Of a DNA stretch of 51,192 bases, positions 9,521-17,632 are shown piece after piece. The position numbers and the translations under genes were made by a program. The notes beneath the pieces were generated by a model. That model saw nothing but the letters and a program-made list of their open reading frames with translations, did no database searches and was not told the origin of the DNA. Location: assembly GCF_019244115.1 (NCBI RefSeq), contig NZ_JAFATE010000557.1, positions 1 through 51,192 on the forward strand, written 5' to 3'. The DNA is from Bradyrhizobium sp. (GTDB taxonomy: Bacteria; Pseudomonadota; Alphaproteobacteria; Rhizobiales; Xanthobacteraceae). Within the stretch, counting starts at the first letter, position 1, and every line of letters starts with the position of its first letter.

Positions 9521-10510
9521 ATGGATGTTTCGCTCTGCCCCAAGCTCGACCCCCGCGAAGAGCATTTCAGGATTCCCGGGCCGCGCGAAGGAATGTCGCT
9601 GTTCCTGCGCTTTTTGCCCGCGGCGAACACGACCTTTCGGCCTCGCCGCGCGGTGCTCTATGTACACGGCGCGACATTTCCGTCAGCCCTTTCGATCGCG
9701 CACCGGTTCGACGGCACGTCATGGCGCGACGCGCTGAACGAGGCCGGCTTCGATGTCTGGGGACTCGACTTCTACGGTTTTGGCCATTCCGACCGCTATC
9801 CCGAGATGGACGACAACCCCGCCGACCATCCCCCGCTCTGTACGGCCGATGATGCGTCACGGCAGCTCGAGGCCGCCGTCCGCTTCATTCTCGGGCATCA
9901 GGCTCTCGATCAACTGTCGTTGATCTCGCATTCCTGGGGCGCGATGCCCGCGGGGCTGGTGGCCGCGCGCCATCCCCGCCTGGTCGATCGCATGGTGCTG
10001 TTTGCTCCGATCGCACGTCGAGATCCGCGGCGTTACGAAACGCCTCCGGCGTTGCCCGCCTGGCGCATCGTCACCTCGGAGGACCAGTGGACGCGCTTCA
10101 TCGAGGACGTGCCCGCGCACGAGGCGCCGGTGCTGTCGCGATTTCATTTCGAGGACTGGAGCGCCCGCTATCTCGACACCGATCCGGACAGCCGCTCGCG
10201 CGATCCCGCCGGCGTCAAGACGCCGCTCGGTCCGTTTTCGGAGATCATCAAGGCCTGGCATGGCCAGCTCGCCTACGATCCCTCAAACATCCGCTCGCCG
10301 GTTGCGATCATCAGGGGCGAGTGGGACGGGCTGATCAGGGATGACGATGCGCGCTGGCTGTTCGACGCGCTCGCGCAGGCGCCGGTCAAGCGCGACATCA
10401 AGATCGGCCGCGGCACGCATCTGATGCACCTGGAGGCGATGCGGAAGGCCTTATGGCGGGAGAGCATCGCCTTCCTCGGCGGCGACGATGTCGCGGCGGT
10501 GCCCACATGA
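9521..10510 (+). CDS. Alpha/beta-fold hydrolase
   Basis: Cytoplasmic alpha/beta hydrolase of 329 residues. Visible elements: oxyanion segment LYVHGATFPS (near 45), DVWGLDFYGFGHSDR, nucleophile elbow LISHSWGAMPAG (Ser in the S-H-S-W-G variant, near 148), and the histidine region GTHLMHLEA near 304. No signal peptide. ATG 9521 has GGGAG 8 bases upstream; the frame is open farther 5' to a TTG at 9461, which is less likely. It sits between two ABM-domain genes, suggesting that ester or lactone hydrolysis follows an oxidation step. Substrate unknown. Confidence 0.85.
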   Translation: MDVSLCPKLDPREEHFRIPGPREGMSLFLRFLPAANTTFRPRRAVLYVHGATFPSALSIAHRFDGTSWRDALNEAGFDVWGLDFYGFGHSDRYPEMDDNPADHPPLCTADDASRQLEAAVRFILGHQALDQLSLISHSWGAMPAGLVAARHPRLVDRMVLFAPIARRDPRRYETPPALPAWRIVTSEDQWTRFIEDVPAHEAPVLSRFHFEDWSARYLDTDPDSRSRDPAGVKTPLGPFSEIIKAWHGQLAYDPSNIRSPVAIIRGEWDGLIRDDDARWLFDALAQAPVKRDIKIGRGTHLMHLEAMRKALWRESIAFLGGDDVAAVPT

Positions 10511-10531
10511 AACCAGCGGAAGGAGAAGCCG

Positions 10532-11242
10532 ATGTTTTCCGTGATCTTCGAAGTGCTTCCCAATGAGGGAAAGAAGGACGCCTATCTCGACCTCGCCAAG
10601 CATCTGAAGCCGATCCTGGAATCGATCGAGGGTTTTGTCGACAACGAGCGCTTCGAGAGCCAGTTGCGCCCTGGCTGGGTGCTGTCACACTCGACCTGGC
10701 GGGACGAAAAATCCGTGGTGCGCTGGCGCACCGAGGGCGAGCATCACCTCGTGCAGGAAAAGGGCCGGTTCGAGATCTTTGCCGACTATCATTTGCGCGT
10801 CGGCGACGTCACCGCCGACACCGATCCGCCGTCAAGCGCTCCGATCAAGCCGCTGCGCTTCGACCAGACCGAGATCGGCAAGGCCAAGGTCGTCACCTTG
10901 ACCGAGATCACCCCGCGCAAGGGAGCAGCCTTCGCCAGCCAGGCCGACCTGTTGCCATCGCATCTCGGCCTCGACCTGACGAACAGCGCGATCGCCGGCC
11001 ACGACGTGTGGGCCAGCATCTACAATCCCGGCAAGATGGCGCTGCTGGTCGGCTGGACGGATGTCGAGCTCGCCGGCCGCTGGATGCCGAGCAAGATCGA
11101 CGGCATCGAAAAACTGCGGCATCGCGCCGTCCGCGTCATCCGCGACTACGGCCGGTTCGACCGCCGCGAGGCGCCGCAATTCTATGCAGACGTCAAGGGC
11201 CGCGAGACGCTGCATGCCCGCCAGGCGGAGGCGCTGAAATAA
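10532..11242 (+). CDS. Protein with two tandem ABM-like (dimeric alpha+beta barrel) domains
   Basis: A 236-residue protein. Residues 1-95 read like an ABM domain: FSVIFEVLPNEGKKDAYLDL, SIEGFVDNERFES, LSHSTWRDEKSVVRWRTE, HHLVQEKGRF. Residues 110-225 look like a second, diverged copy: KAKVVTLTEITPRKG, MALLVGWTDVELAGRWMP, HRAVRVIRDYGRFDR. A single chain would then form an intramolecular barrel pair. The start at ATG 10532 follows AAGGAG after a good gap, and the gene begins 21 bases after the hydrolase stop, so the two are surely co-transcribed. The reaction is unknown; heme degradation or quinol oxidation are family possibilities. Confidence 0.78.
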   Translation: MFSVIFEVLPNEGKKDAYLDLAKHLKPILESIEGFVDNERFESQLRPGWVLSHSTWRDEKSVVRWRTEGEHHLVQEKGRFEIFADYHLRVGDVTADTDPPSSAPIKPLRFDQTEIGKAKVVTLTEITPRKGAAFASQADLLPSHLGLDLTNSAIAGHDVWASIYNPGKMALLVGWTDVELAGRWMPSKIDGIEKLRHRAVRVIRDYGRFDRREAPQFYADVKGRETLHARQAEALK

Positions 11243-11342
11243 CAGCTGGCGCAAAGCGCGAAGCGGCCTTCCGGCGAGACCGTGTTCAAACCAACGAAGT
11301 GGGCGCGATGGTGATTCGACCTCAGGCCATCGCGCTCTTGGA

Positions 11343-11606
11343 CTAGAAGATTCTGCCGCACGATTTCACGCAGAAGCCGTTCGTCATGCCGCCGAAAATG
11401 CAGTCGGCGTAGCACTCGATTTGCGGATCACGTTTCTTCCTGGCGAATGAAACTGGAGCTTGCCGGGAAAGCCGTGAGCCGGTGGCGCTGGAAAATCCGG
11501 GGTTGGTTTCCCCACCGCGCGGCCACGCTCTGGCGACGCTGCTCGTGCCGGCGACGAAGCCGATGAGCAGCAATGCAATCGACGCCCGGATGGCTGGTCT
11601 TGACAT
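11343..11606 (-). CDS. Small secreted protein with a Cys-rich C terminus
   Basis: An 87-residue protein not recognised as a family. Residues 1-27 form a Sec signal peptide (RPAIRASIALLLIGFVAG then ARA). The mature part has four cysteines spaced C-x3-C-x9-C-x3-C in CYADCIFGGMTNGFCVKSC, enough for two disulfides in the periplasm. A ribosome site AGAGGAG precedes ATG 11606. It lies between the inserted cassette and glcD on the glc strand, downstream of glcD by 101 bases. Confidence 0.65.
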   Translation of the reverse strand: MSRPAIRASIALLLIGFVAGTSSVARAWPRGGETNPGFSSATGSRLSRQAPVSFARKKRDPQIECYADCIFGGMTNGFCVKSCGRIF

Positions 11607-11707
11607 TGGGAACTCCTCTGGTTGGACACCTTCGCAGCTCCCTTATCCAGTTCTCACACGGCCGACGCTGTGAGCATCGTCACACTGAGCAGGCGCATCC
11701 TCCTCAG

Positions 11708-13204
11708 CTAGAACCGCGGAAGGTCCGGGAACGCCAGCTTGCCGGCATGGACATGCATGCGTCCGAGCTCGGCGCAGCGGTGCAGGGTCGGAAACACCTT
11801 TCCGGGATTGAGCAGGCCTTGCGCGTCGAAGGCGCATTTCACCCGCTGCTGCTGGTTCAGGTCGACCTCGGTAAACATCTCGCCCATCAGGTCGCGCTTC
11901 TCGATGCCGACGCCGTGCTCGCCGGTCAAAACGCCGCCGAGCTCGACGCAAGCGCGCAAGATGTCGGCGCCGAACGCCTCGGCGCGGTCCATCTCGCCGG
12001 GCTGGTTGGCATCGTAGAGGATGAGCGGATGCAGATTGCCGTCACCGGCATGAAACACGTTGGCGCAGCGCAGATGGTATTTTTCCGACAGCGCGCGGAT
12101 GCGGGCCAGCGCCTCCGGCAGTTTGCCGCGCGGGATGGTGCCGTCCATGCAGAGATAGTCCGGCGAGATCCGCCCCACGGCCGGAAAGGCCGCCTTGCGG
12201 CCGGCCCAGAACAAATTGCGCTCGGCCTCCGAGGTCGAGATCCGGCACGAGGTCGAGCCGCAACCGAGTGCGATCGCCTCCACCCGCGCGATCAGTTCGT
12301 CGACCTCGACCGCAGGACCGTCGAGCTCGATGATCAGCAGCGCCTCGACGTCGAGCGGATAGCCGGCGTGCACGAACGCTTCAGCCGCATGGATCGCGGG
12401 CTTGTCCATCATCTCCATGCCGCCGGGAATGATGCCGGCGCCGATGATCCGCGCCACGCATTCGCCCGCCGACTCGACCTCGGCAAATCCGACCATCAGC
12501 GCGCGCGCCGTCTCCGGTTTTTTCAGGATGCGCACGGTGATTTCCGTGACGACACCGAGCAGCCCCTCCGATCCGGTGATCAGGCCCATCAAATCGTAGC
12601 CGGCGCTTTCGGCCGCCTTGCCGCCGATCCTTAAAATCTCGCCGTTCATCAGCACGATCTCGCAGCCGAGCACGTTGTTGGTGGTCATGCCGTATTTCAG
12701 GCAATGCACGCCGCCGGAATTTTCCGCAACATTGCCGCCGATCGAGCAGGCGATCTGCGAGGAGGGATCCGGCGCATAATAGAAGCCTTCATGCGCCACC
12801 GCCTGGCTGATGGCGAGATTGGTGACGCCGGGTTCGGTGACGACGGCGCGGTTGTCGAAATCGATCTCGCGGATGCGCTTGAACTTGCCGAGACCTAGCA
12901 GCACGCCGTCGGCGAGCGGCAGCGCGCCGCCGGACAGCGAGGTGCCCGAGCCGCGCGGCACCACCTTGATGCCCTCGGCCGAGCAGTACCGCAAAATCTT
13001 CGAGACCTGTTCGGTCGATTCCGGCAGCACCACGACCATCGGGGGCTGGCGATAGGCCATCAGCCCGTCGGACTCATAAGGGAGCATTTCAGCCGCGCTA
13101 TCGATCACGCCCTCGCCGGGCACGATCGCCCGCAGCGCCTCGACGATAACAGCACGCCGCGAAAGCACGGCCTGATCGGGTTCAGGCATGGTCATCGCCA
13201 TCAT
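11708..13204 (-). CDS. glcD: Glycolate oxidase catalytic subunit GlcD
   Basis: FAD-linked catalytic subunit that oxidises glycolate to glyoxylate, 498 residues. The PCMH FAD-binding domain covers about 50-230 with VVPRGSGTSLSGGALPL (near 85), PDPSSQIACSIGGNVAENSGG (split here as the FAD loop near 145) and ITGSEGLLGVVTEI (near 210). The C-terminal FAD-oxidase cap has NVFHAGDGNLHPL and LTGEHGVGIEKRD, the signature histidine motifs of the GlcD/D-lactate dehydrogenase group. ATG 13204 has GAGGGAG upstream. It is on the same strand as glcE-glcF but separated from them by about 3 kb of opposite-strand genes. A D-lactate dehydrogenase role is possible, but glcE/F nearby favour glycolate. Confidence 0.93.
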   Translation of the reverse strand: MMAMTMPEPDQAVLSRRAVIVEALRAIVPGEGVIDSAAEMLPYESDGLMAYRQPPMVVVLPESTEQVSKILRYCSAEGIKVVPRGSGTSLSGGALPLADGVLLGLGKFKRIREIDFDNRAVVTEPGVTNLAISQAVAHEGFYYAPDPSSQIACSIGGNVAENSGGVHCLKYGMTTNNVLGCEIVLMNGEILRIGGKAAESAGYDLMGLITGSEGLLGVVTEITVRILKKPETARALMVGFAEVESAGECVARIIGAGIIPGGMEMMDKPAIHAAEAFVHAGYPLDVEALLIIELDGPAVEVDELIARVEAIALGCGSTSCRISTSEAERNLFWAGRKAAFPAVGRISPDYLCMDGTIPRGKLPEALARIRALSEKYHLRCANVFHAGDGNLHPLILYDANQPGEMDRAEAFGADILRACVELGGVLTGEHGVGIEKRDLMGEMFTEVDLNQQQRVKCAFDAQGLLNPGKVFPTLHRCAELGRMHVHAGKLAFPDLPRF

Positions 13205-13403
13205 CGCGTCTCCCTCAAGGCGCCGGGTCGGTCAAATTTAGCCTGCCAAATCAATCATATCGACACCGGTTTCGAAAGCCGCAAGGTGCGGTTGCGATGC
13301 TCGTGGCACCTGCTCCGTAAGGCGGCTTGTGCACAGAAAGCTCGCGTGCCAGAACCACAGCGACATTTCGCCCGGCAAATCCACCACAGCACGAGACTGT
13401 CCC

Positions 13404-13814
13404 ATGCACAAACTGACTTTGACCGCACTTGTCATCATTGCCACATCGGCAACCTCGGGCGCGCTGGCGCAGGATGCCGCCAAGGGCGATCCCGCCGCGG
13501 GCAAGACCTCTTTCAACAAGTGTCTCGCCTGCCACTCGATCGGCGAAGGCGCCAAGAACAAAGTCGGCCCCGAACTCAACGGGCTCGACGGGCGCAAGTC
13601 GGGCACCGCGCCGGACTATTCCTATTCCGATGCCAACAAGAACTCCGGCATCACCTGGAACGAGGCGCAGTTCAAGGAATACATCAAGGACCCGAAGGCC
13701 AAGGTGCCCGGCACCAAGATGATCTTCCCCGGCATCAAGAACGAAAAGGAGATCAACGATCTCTGGGCCTACATCTCGCAATACGATGCGGACGGCAAGG
13801 TCAAGGCGAACTGA
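13404..13814 (+). CDS. Class I c-type cytochrome (cytochrome c2/c550-like)
   Basis: Periplasmic electron carrier of 136 residues. A signal peptide MHKLTLTALVIIATSATSGALAQD is followed by KTSFNKCLACHSIGEGAKNK with the heme motif CLACH near residue 43, GPELNGLDGRKSG, and the distal methionine in KMIFPGIKNEKE near 111, then the C-terminal helix INDLWAYISQYD. This is the standard mitochondrial/c2-like fold; Bradyrhizobium CycA is of this kind, though I cannot assign the paralogue. ATG 13404 gives a proper signal peptide. Longer upstream starts are unlikely. It is divergent from glcD across 199 bases and ends in a terminator at 13865-13894. Confidence 0.9.
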   Translation: MHKLTLTALVIIATSATSGALAQDAAKGDPAAGKTSFNKCLACHSIGEGAKNKVGPELNGLDGRKSGTAPDYSYSDANKNSGITWNEAQFKEYIKDPKAKVPGTKMIFPGIKNEKEINDLWAYISQYDADGKVKAN

Positions 13815-13864
13815 GCCGATCTGACGCGACCGCGTTTGCATCGAATGCGTGCGCCTTCGAACCG

Positions 13865-13894
13865 AAAACCCCGGCTCCCCCGTCGGGGTTTTTT
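13865..13894 (+). terminator. Rho-independent terminator of the cytochrome c gene
   Basis: AAAACCCCG (13865-13873) pairs with CGGGGTTTT (13884-13892) across a 10-base loop, followed by further T residues. It begins 51 bases after the cytochrome stop codon. Confidence 0.85.
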
Positions 13895-13905
13895 CATTCT
13901 TGGTG

Positions 13906-14057
13906 CTCCCTCTCCCCGTTCTTACGGGGAGAGGGTTGGGGTGAGGGGCCTTTTTCAAGAGCGCAGCAGGCGGAGAGGCCCCTCACCCGCCGCGCACTTA
14001 GCGATGCCAGAGGCATCGCTCTTGGCGCGGCGACCTCTCCCCGCAAGCGGGGAGAGG
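13906..14057. repeat. R1 intergenic palindromic repeat, copy 2
   Basis: Outer CTCTCCCCGTTCTTACGGGG and CCTCTCCCCGCAAGCGGGGA hairpins, GGTTGGGGTGAGGGGCC / GGCCCCTCACC inner pairing and the GCGATGCC/GGCATCGC hairpin. It fills almost the whole gap between the cytochrome terminator and the hydrolase stop codon at 14063. Confidence 0.8.
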
Positions 14058-14062
14058 CAGCC

Positions 14063-15028
14063 TCAATTCGCCGCGGCCTCGGCGGAATTAAGCTCTGCGA
14101 TCATCGCATCGATTTCGCGCGCGACGAGATCAGGCGCGGCCTGTGCGACCATGTGCCCGACGCCAGGCAGCACGATGAGCTTGGTCTGCGGCACGGCGGC
14201 GGCAAACGGCTGGGAATGGATCCTCGTCGACACTGTCTTGTCGGCATCGCCGGAAATGATCGTCACCGGCACCTTGATGTCGCCATAGTGCGGCGCCTGC
14301 TCGACCACCGCCTGCTTCAGCGTGATGAGGTCGCGCGCATTGGCCAAAAATTCGCGCGGACGTAGCAACAACGGTGTCGCGGTGCTGGCGACAAAGTCCT
14401 GCGGTAAGATCTGCGGCAGGAACACGCCGCGCGCACCGGATTCCGCGAGCATCAGTCCGAGCGGCAGCGTGATCGTGTAGGCGAGCAGCGATCCGACCAA
14501 CGGCGTTGTGACCGCCGCATTGTACCATCCCACCCCGCCGCGCCAGGGATAAGCGACCGGCGCCAGCATCACCAGGCCCGCGACACGCTCGGGGTAATCG
14601 AGTGCCATGCGCGTTCCCAGCGCACCGCTCCATGAGTGCACGACGAGGATGGCCGGACCAATGCCGAGCTCTTTCAGCGCCTCGGCGATCATGCCTGCCT
14701 GCAGCGCCGGCGTGGAATCCGCTTCCCTGTCGCGCACGCTCCAGCCATGACCCGGCCGATCGATCAGGATCACGCGATGCGTGCTTGCGAGCAAATTGCC
14801 GAGCGGCTGTCGCATCACTTCGAGATTGCAGCTCGCACCGTGGATCATCACGATCGGAGGCTTCACTGAATCGCGAGGACCGATATCCACAACATTCAGC
14901 GTTGCGCCTGTGACATGGATGGTCTTTCCCTTTGCGGGATATGCGCGCTCAACAATCGCAACCGCGGCCTGCGTGGCGAGCGCGAGAAGTGCTGCTATCG
15001 CCACCAGAGCGATTGAAATCACTGACAT
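14063..15028 (-). CDS. Alpha/beta hydrolase with N-terminal membrane anchor
   Basis: About 321 residues. The N terminus MSVISIALVAIAALLALATQ is a single hydrophobic segment (signal anchor), so the enzyme probably faces the periplasm. The hydrolase core shows oxyanion PPIVMIHGASCN (near 60), DRPGHGWS, nucleophile VVHSWSGALG (H-S-W-S-G, near 134), acid in ISGDADKTVS and histidine in LPGVGHMVAQAA. The family includes haloperoxidase-like and epoxide-hydrolase-like members; substrate unknown. Start is uncertain: ATG 15028 is used, while a GTG at 15049 would add seven residues. The stop lies 5 bases after an R1 repeat. Confidence 0.83.
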   Translation of the reverse strand: MSVISIALVAIAALLALATQAAVAIVERAYPAKGKTIHVTGATLNVVDIGPRDSVKPPIVMIHGASCNLEVMRQPLGNLLASTHRVILIDRPGHGWSVRDREADSTPALQAGMIAEALKELGIGPAILVVHSWSGALGTRMALDYPERVAGLVMLAPVAYPWRGGVGWYNAAVTTPLVGSLLAYTITLPLGLMLAESGARGVFLPQILPQDFVASTATPLLLRPREFLANARDLITLKQAVVEQAPHYGDIKVPVTIISGDADKTVSTRIHSQPFAAAVPQTKLIVLPGVGHMVAQAAPDLVAREIDAMIAELNSAEAAAN

Positions 15029-15293
15029 TTTCCGGACGATTCCTGGCACGATCCAGCTACGGGCGAGCCCCTACACAGTTTCATGGCTTAGCGCGGAGGT
15101 TGTTCCGTAGTATTTCGGCGTGTGTCACACGTACGTCGTCGGCCTTTTTATAACCATGGTCGACACGTTCTCTGAACGCCGGATGATTGCTGATGGGGCA
15201 ATCATCTCTCGATCTGTCCACATCATCCACAGCAACGATCGATCGGGCGCCACGTTTGTCTCGCAGGGTAAAATGAGTGGGAGGGGGTTTCGA

Positions 15294-15476
15294 ATGAGTT
15301 TCAGAACCAATGACGCAGCCATCGACGAGATCGTGGCCAATTGTGGCGGCGATCTGCGCGGTGCGCTGAAGGCCTTGCTGCTCGTCAATGAGCATCTCGA
15401 AGCGGAACTGGCACAGCTCTACGCCGCGGCCGCGCATAACGGCCTCGCCGAGCGCCGCAACAGCGTGCTGCACTGA
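15294..15476 (+). CDS. Small conserved-type cytoplasmic protein, function unknown
   Basis: A 60-residue protein, MSFRTNDAAIDEIVANCGGD then an amphipathic helical stretch RGALKALLLVNEHLEAELAQLY. No signal peptide or known motif. The start at ATG 15294 is set by GGGAGGGGG 6-10 bases upstream; the same frame is open farther upstream, but the codons there look non-coding. Small proteins of this helical type are common in the Bradyrhizobium/Rhodopseudomonas group. It stands alone between divergent neighbours. Function unknown. Confidence 0.65.
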   Translation: MSFRTNDAAIDEIVANCGGDLRGALKALLLVNEHLEAELAQLYAAAAHNGLAERRNSVLH

Positions 15477-15510
15477 ACGGAGGCAGCTTGAAGCGCTGCC
15501 TCCGCTGTTC

Positions 15511-15558
15511 GAGCATGACGGCTGCGGAAAGCCCGGGACAGTTTTCCGCATCATGCTC
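15511..15558. repeat. R6 nested palindrome, copy 1
   Basis: GAGCATGA (15511-15518) pairs with TCATGCTC (15551-15558), and inside it TGCGGAAA pairs with TTTCCGCA. A related copy lies at 37838-37886. This GAGCATGAT...ATCATGCTC form is a dispersed element in Rhizobiales. It also follows the small gene at 15294 by 35 bases and could help end its transcript. Confidence 0.7.
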
Positions 15559-15572
15559 GCCCAACGCGACCG

Positions 15573-15827
15573 TCAGTCCTCGTCGGACTCCGGCTTTGGA
15601 CACGCGCCGATGGTCGAGCGAGCCAGCTTCGCATCGGCGCGCGACTTGTACGGACCGTCCGCGAACCAGATGTCGCCAATGATGACCGGATTGCTGGTGA
15701 CGATCTCGCATTTCGCGCTCGCGCGATTGCCGACCACCCAATAGAGTTCATCAGCCAGCGCAGTCGAACAGGCAGCGCACGCGATAAGCAGCGCGGCTAC
15801 GAGCGTGGATGCGGCAGCCATGATCAT
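15573..15827 (-). CDS. Small exported protein, function unknown
   Basis: An 84-residue protein with a Sec signal peptide (MIMAAASTLVAALLIACAAC...ALA) and a short mature domain ELYWVVGNRASAKCEIVTSN...GDIWFADGPYKSRADAKLA...IGACP with two cysteines that could form a disulfide. ATG 15827 is chosen because AGAGG lies 9 bases upstream; ATG 15821 is also possible. No family recognised. It probably is periplasmic. Confidence 0.65.
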   Translation of the reverse strand: MIMAAASTLVAALLIACAACSTALADELYWVVGNRASAKCEIVTSNPVIIGDIWFADGPYKSRADAKLARSTIGACPKPESDED

Positions 15828-15956
15828 GGTCGGGTGCCTCTTGGCACACCTCCTTGCAACGGATCGCGGCATTTTAGGCATTCCCGCGGCAACTGGCGCG
15901 ACAATCATCATGACACGGTCGAACGACCGCGGCCGTGGTTAATGGCTTGCTGCTCG

Positions 15957-16607
15957 TTAGATGTCGCGGCCCTCGACCTTTTCGGTCAAGGTCTTGACCA
16001 GGTCGGGCACCTTTTCCAGGTGCGGATTGACCGCGAGCGCCTTGCGGAACGCTTCCAGTGCGTGCTTGTCGTCGCCGAGTTCCTGCATGATCATGCCAAG
16101 GCCTGCGAGCGCGCCGAAATGACGAGGTTCGCGGGCAAGCACCTGCTGGATGTCGGAGAGCGACCGCCCATAGTCGTTTTTCAGATAAAACACCGTGGCG
16201 CGCCGGTTCCAGGCTTCGACATAGTCGGGGCGCAGCTTGATCGTGGCATCGAGCAGCTTGATCGCGACGTCCATCTGGCGCGTGTCCATCGCCGCTTTCG
16301 CGCGCGTCATGAGCAACGCGGCCGTGTCGCTCGGGGTCTGCAGCCAAAGCGCCCAGATGCGCGCTTCCACGGCCCGGGCGCTGGCATCATCGGGCGCGGC
16401 CTTCAGCGCGCCGAACAGGAAGTCCAGGCCACGGGAGCGGTCCGCCGGCACCTTTGGCAGCTTGCTCGGCGCCTCCGGAAGCTTCTTCTGCTTTTGCAGC
16501 GGATCGGGCAGGTCGTCCTGCTGCGCTGACGCGGCAGGCACGATCATGAGCATGGCGGCGACGAGGACCGCCGAACCGAGGTTGCAGGCCGAAAATCGAA
16601 GCGTCAT
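15957..16607 (-). CDS. Secreted tetratricopeptide (TPR) repeat protein
   Basis: A 216-residue protein with a signal peptide ending PAASAQQ, a Lys/Pro-rich linker (LPDPLQKQKKLPEAPSK), then TPR-like helices: MDVAIKLLDATIKLRPDYVE (near 112), AWNRRATVFYLKNDYGRSLS, FGALAGLGMIMQELGDDKHA and LEAFRKALAVNPHLEKVPDL. TPR domains are protein-protein scaffolds; a periplasmic place is inferred from the signal. It is upstream of rpmJ in reverse orientation order, 132 bases from the L36 start side, with no clear operon partner. Confidence 0.8.
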   Translation of the reverse strand: MTLRFSACNLGSAVLVAAMLMIVPAASAQQDDLPDPLQKQKKLPEAPSKLPKVPADRSRGLDFLFGALKAAPDDASARAVEARIWALWLQTPSDTAALLMTRAKAAMDTRQMDVAIKLLDATIKLRPDYVEAWNRRATVFYLKNDYGRSLSDIQQVLAREPRHFGALAGLGMIMQELGDDKHALEAFRKALAVNPHLEKVPDLVKTLTEKVEGRDI

Positions 16608-16698
16608 TGCGTGAGTCTAAACGCAGCCGGCCGCCCTTGCAATGCAGCAACGGTGTCAAAGACCTGTGATGGTGTGATTGATCGCCGTCGAGCGCGCG

Positions 16699-16824
16699 TC
16701 AGCCCTGCCGCGCCTTGAAACGGCGCTGCACCTTGTTGATGACATAGACCCGACCCTTGCGGCGGACCAGGCGGTTGGCGCGGTGCCGGCCGCGCAGCGA
16801 TTTCAGCGAGTTACGGACCTTCAT
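16699..16824 (-). CDS. rpmJ: 50S ribosomal protein L36, zinc-free type
   Basis: A 41-residue gene read on the reverse strand: [20 protein letters not shown], then [21 protein letters not shown]. This is the bacterial L36 pattern. It has no cysteines, so it is the C-minus form that does not bind zinc, usual in this group. It belongs to the large ribosomal subunit near the peptidyl-transferase region of 23S rRNA. AGGA lies 13 bases before the ATG. It is monocistronic here, away from the main ribosomal clusters. Confidence 0.95.
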   Translation of the reverse strand: MKVRNSLKSLRGRHRANRLVRRKGRVYVINKVQRRFKARQG

Positions 16825-17015
16825 CTTCAAAAATCCTGATGCTTCTGGAAAGGCCGTGTTCGACAGGCCGGACATCGCAAAACGGGATCATCCCCGCCGG
16901 CGGCCTTGCCGCCCGGGACGGCGGTTTCTAGGCGAAGCCACCGCCAGATGTCAATCGAAACCGCCCCTTCCCGGGCGCTCTGCCACATCGCGCTCTCAAC
17001 ATTTGCGGGGCTCGT

Positions 17016-17118
17016 CTCCCCTCCCCCTTGCGGGGAGGGGTTGGGGGTGGGGGTCCCCGGACGCTGCTGTGCGTGCGACACCCCTCCCCAACCCTCCCTC
17101 GCAAAAGGGAAGGGGGCG
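17016..17118. repeat. R1-related intergenic palindromic repeat, copy 3
   Basis: CTCCCCTCCCCCTTGCGGGG ... CCCCTCCCCAACCCTCCC hairpins, a shorter and more diverged R1 type. It lies in the 310-base gap between rpmJ and the MaoC-like gene. The remaining bases from 16825 to 17015 show no feature beyond the rpmJ leader. Confidence 0.75.
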
Positions 17119-17134
17119 CACCTCCGATGCGGCG

Positions 17135-17467
17135 CTAAGGGCAGATCAGGTCCCGCGGGAACTCCACGATGGCCTCGCCGGTGGCGACCGTCTTGCCCGA
17201 GCGGTTGCGGACCACGACGTCGATCAGGACATAGCGGGACTTCTTGCTCGCCCGCTTGGCCTTGATCAGACCCGTTGGGTGGACGGTATCCCCGGGCCGG
17301 ACCGGCCTGACCCACCTGGTTTCCAGCCGGCGGTGGACGGCGCCGAGCGGACCAGCCCAACTGGCGATCATGCGCGTGATCGGCGCGTCGTCGTCATGCC
17401 GCGTTGCGCCAAAACTCGGCCCGTCGATCCCGTCGCCGATCCGCAGGCTATCGAAGCTGGTCGTCAT
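17135..17467 (-). CDS. MaoC-like hot-dog-fold protein (putative acyl-CoA hydratase/dehydratase)
   Basis: A short 110-residue hot-dog domain: ITRMIASWAGPLGAVHRRLE, then WVRPVRPGDTVHPTGLIKAK and SRYVLIDVVVRNRSGKTVATGEAIVEF, the typical MaoC beta-strand pattern. Members hydrate enoyl-CoA or act as thioesterases. The canonical catalytic Asp/His pair of R-hydratases (D-x4-H) is not evident, so activity is uncertain. ATG 17467 follows GGGAGCAGGGGGC. It is divergent from the amidohydrolase at 17633 with a shared palindrome, which suggests that the pair works in one acyl-CoA route. Confidence 0.72.
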   Translation of the reverse strand: MTTSFDSLRIGDGIDGPSFGATRHDDDAPITRMIASWAGPLGAVHRRLETRWVRPVRPGDTVHPTGLIKAKRASKKSRYVLIDVVVRNRSGKTVATGEAIVEFPRDLICP

Positions 17468-17576
17468 GCCCCCTGCTCCCGTCGTGCCCTGACTATCGCA
17501 CGTGGTGCCGAGCGGACAGTGACGCTGATGCCGGCATGGCAGGTTTGTCCCCGCCTTTTATGCCGCCGCTTTGCGA

Positions 17577-17601
17577 AATTGGTTATATAGTATAATCAAT
17601 T
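17577..17601. promoter_or_regulatory. AT-rich inverted repeat between divergent genes, candidate operator
   Basis: AATTGGTTATA (17577-17587), spacer TAG, TATAATCAATT (17591-17601): 10 of 11 positions pair. It lies 32 bases before the amidohydrolase start and 110 before the MaoC-like start, in otherwise GC-rich DNA. Size and AT content resemble MarR-family operators that respond to aryl- or acyl-CoA; that link is inference. Confidence 0.6.
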
Positions 17602-17632
17602 GAGCAAACTCAGACATGCCGGGAGAACGACC

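Noticed and set aside
11573..12634. 353-codon plus-strand frame over glcD
   Set aside because: Complement of glcD codons, His/Arg/Gly-rich, no ribosome site.
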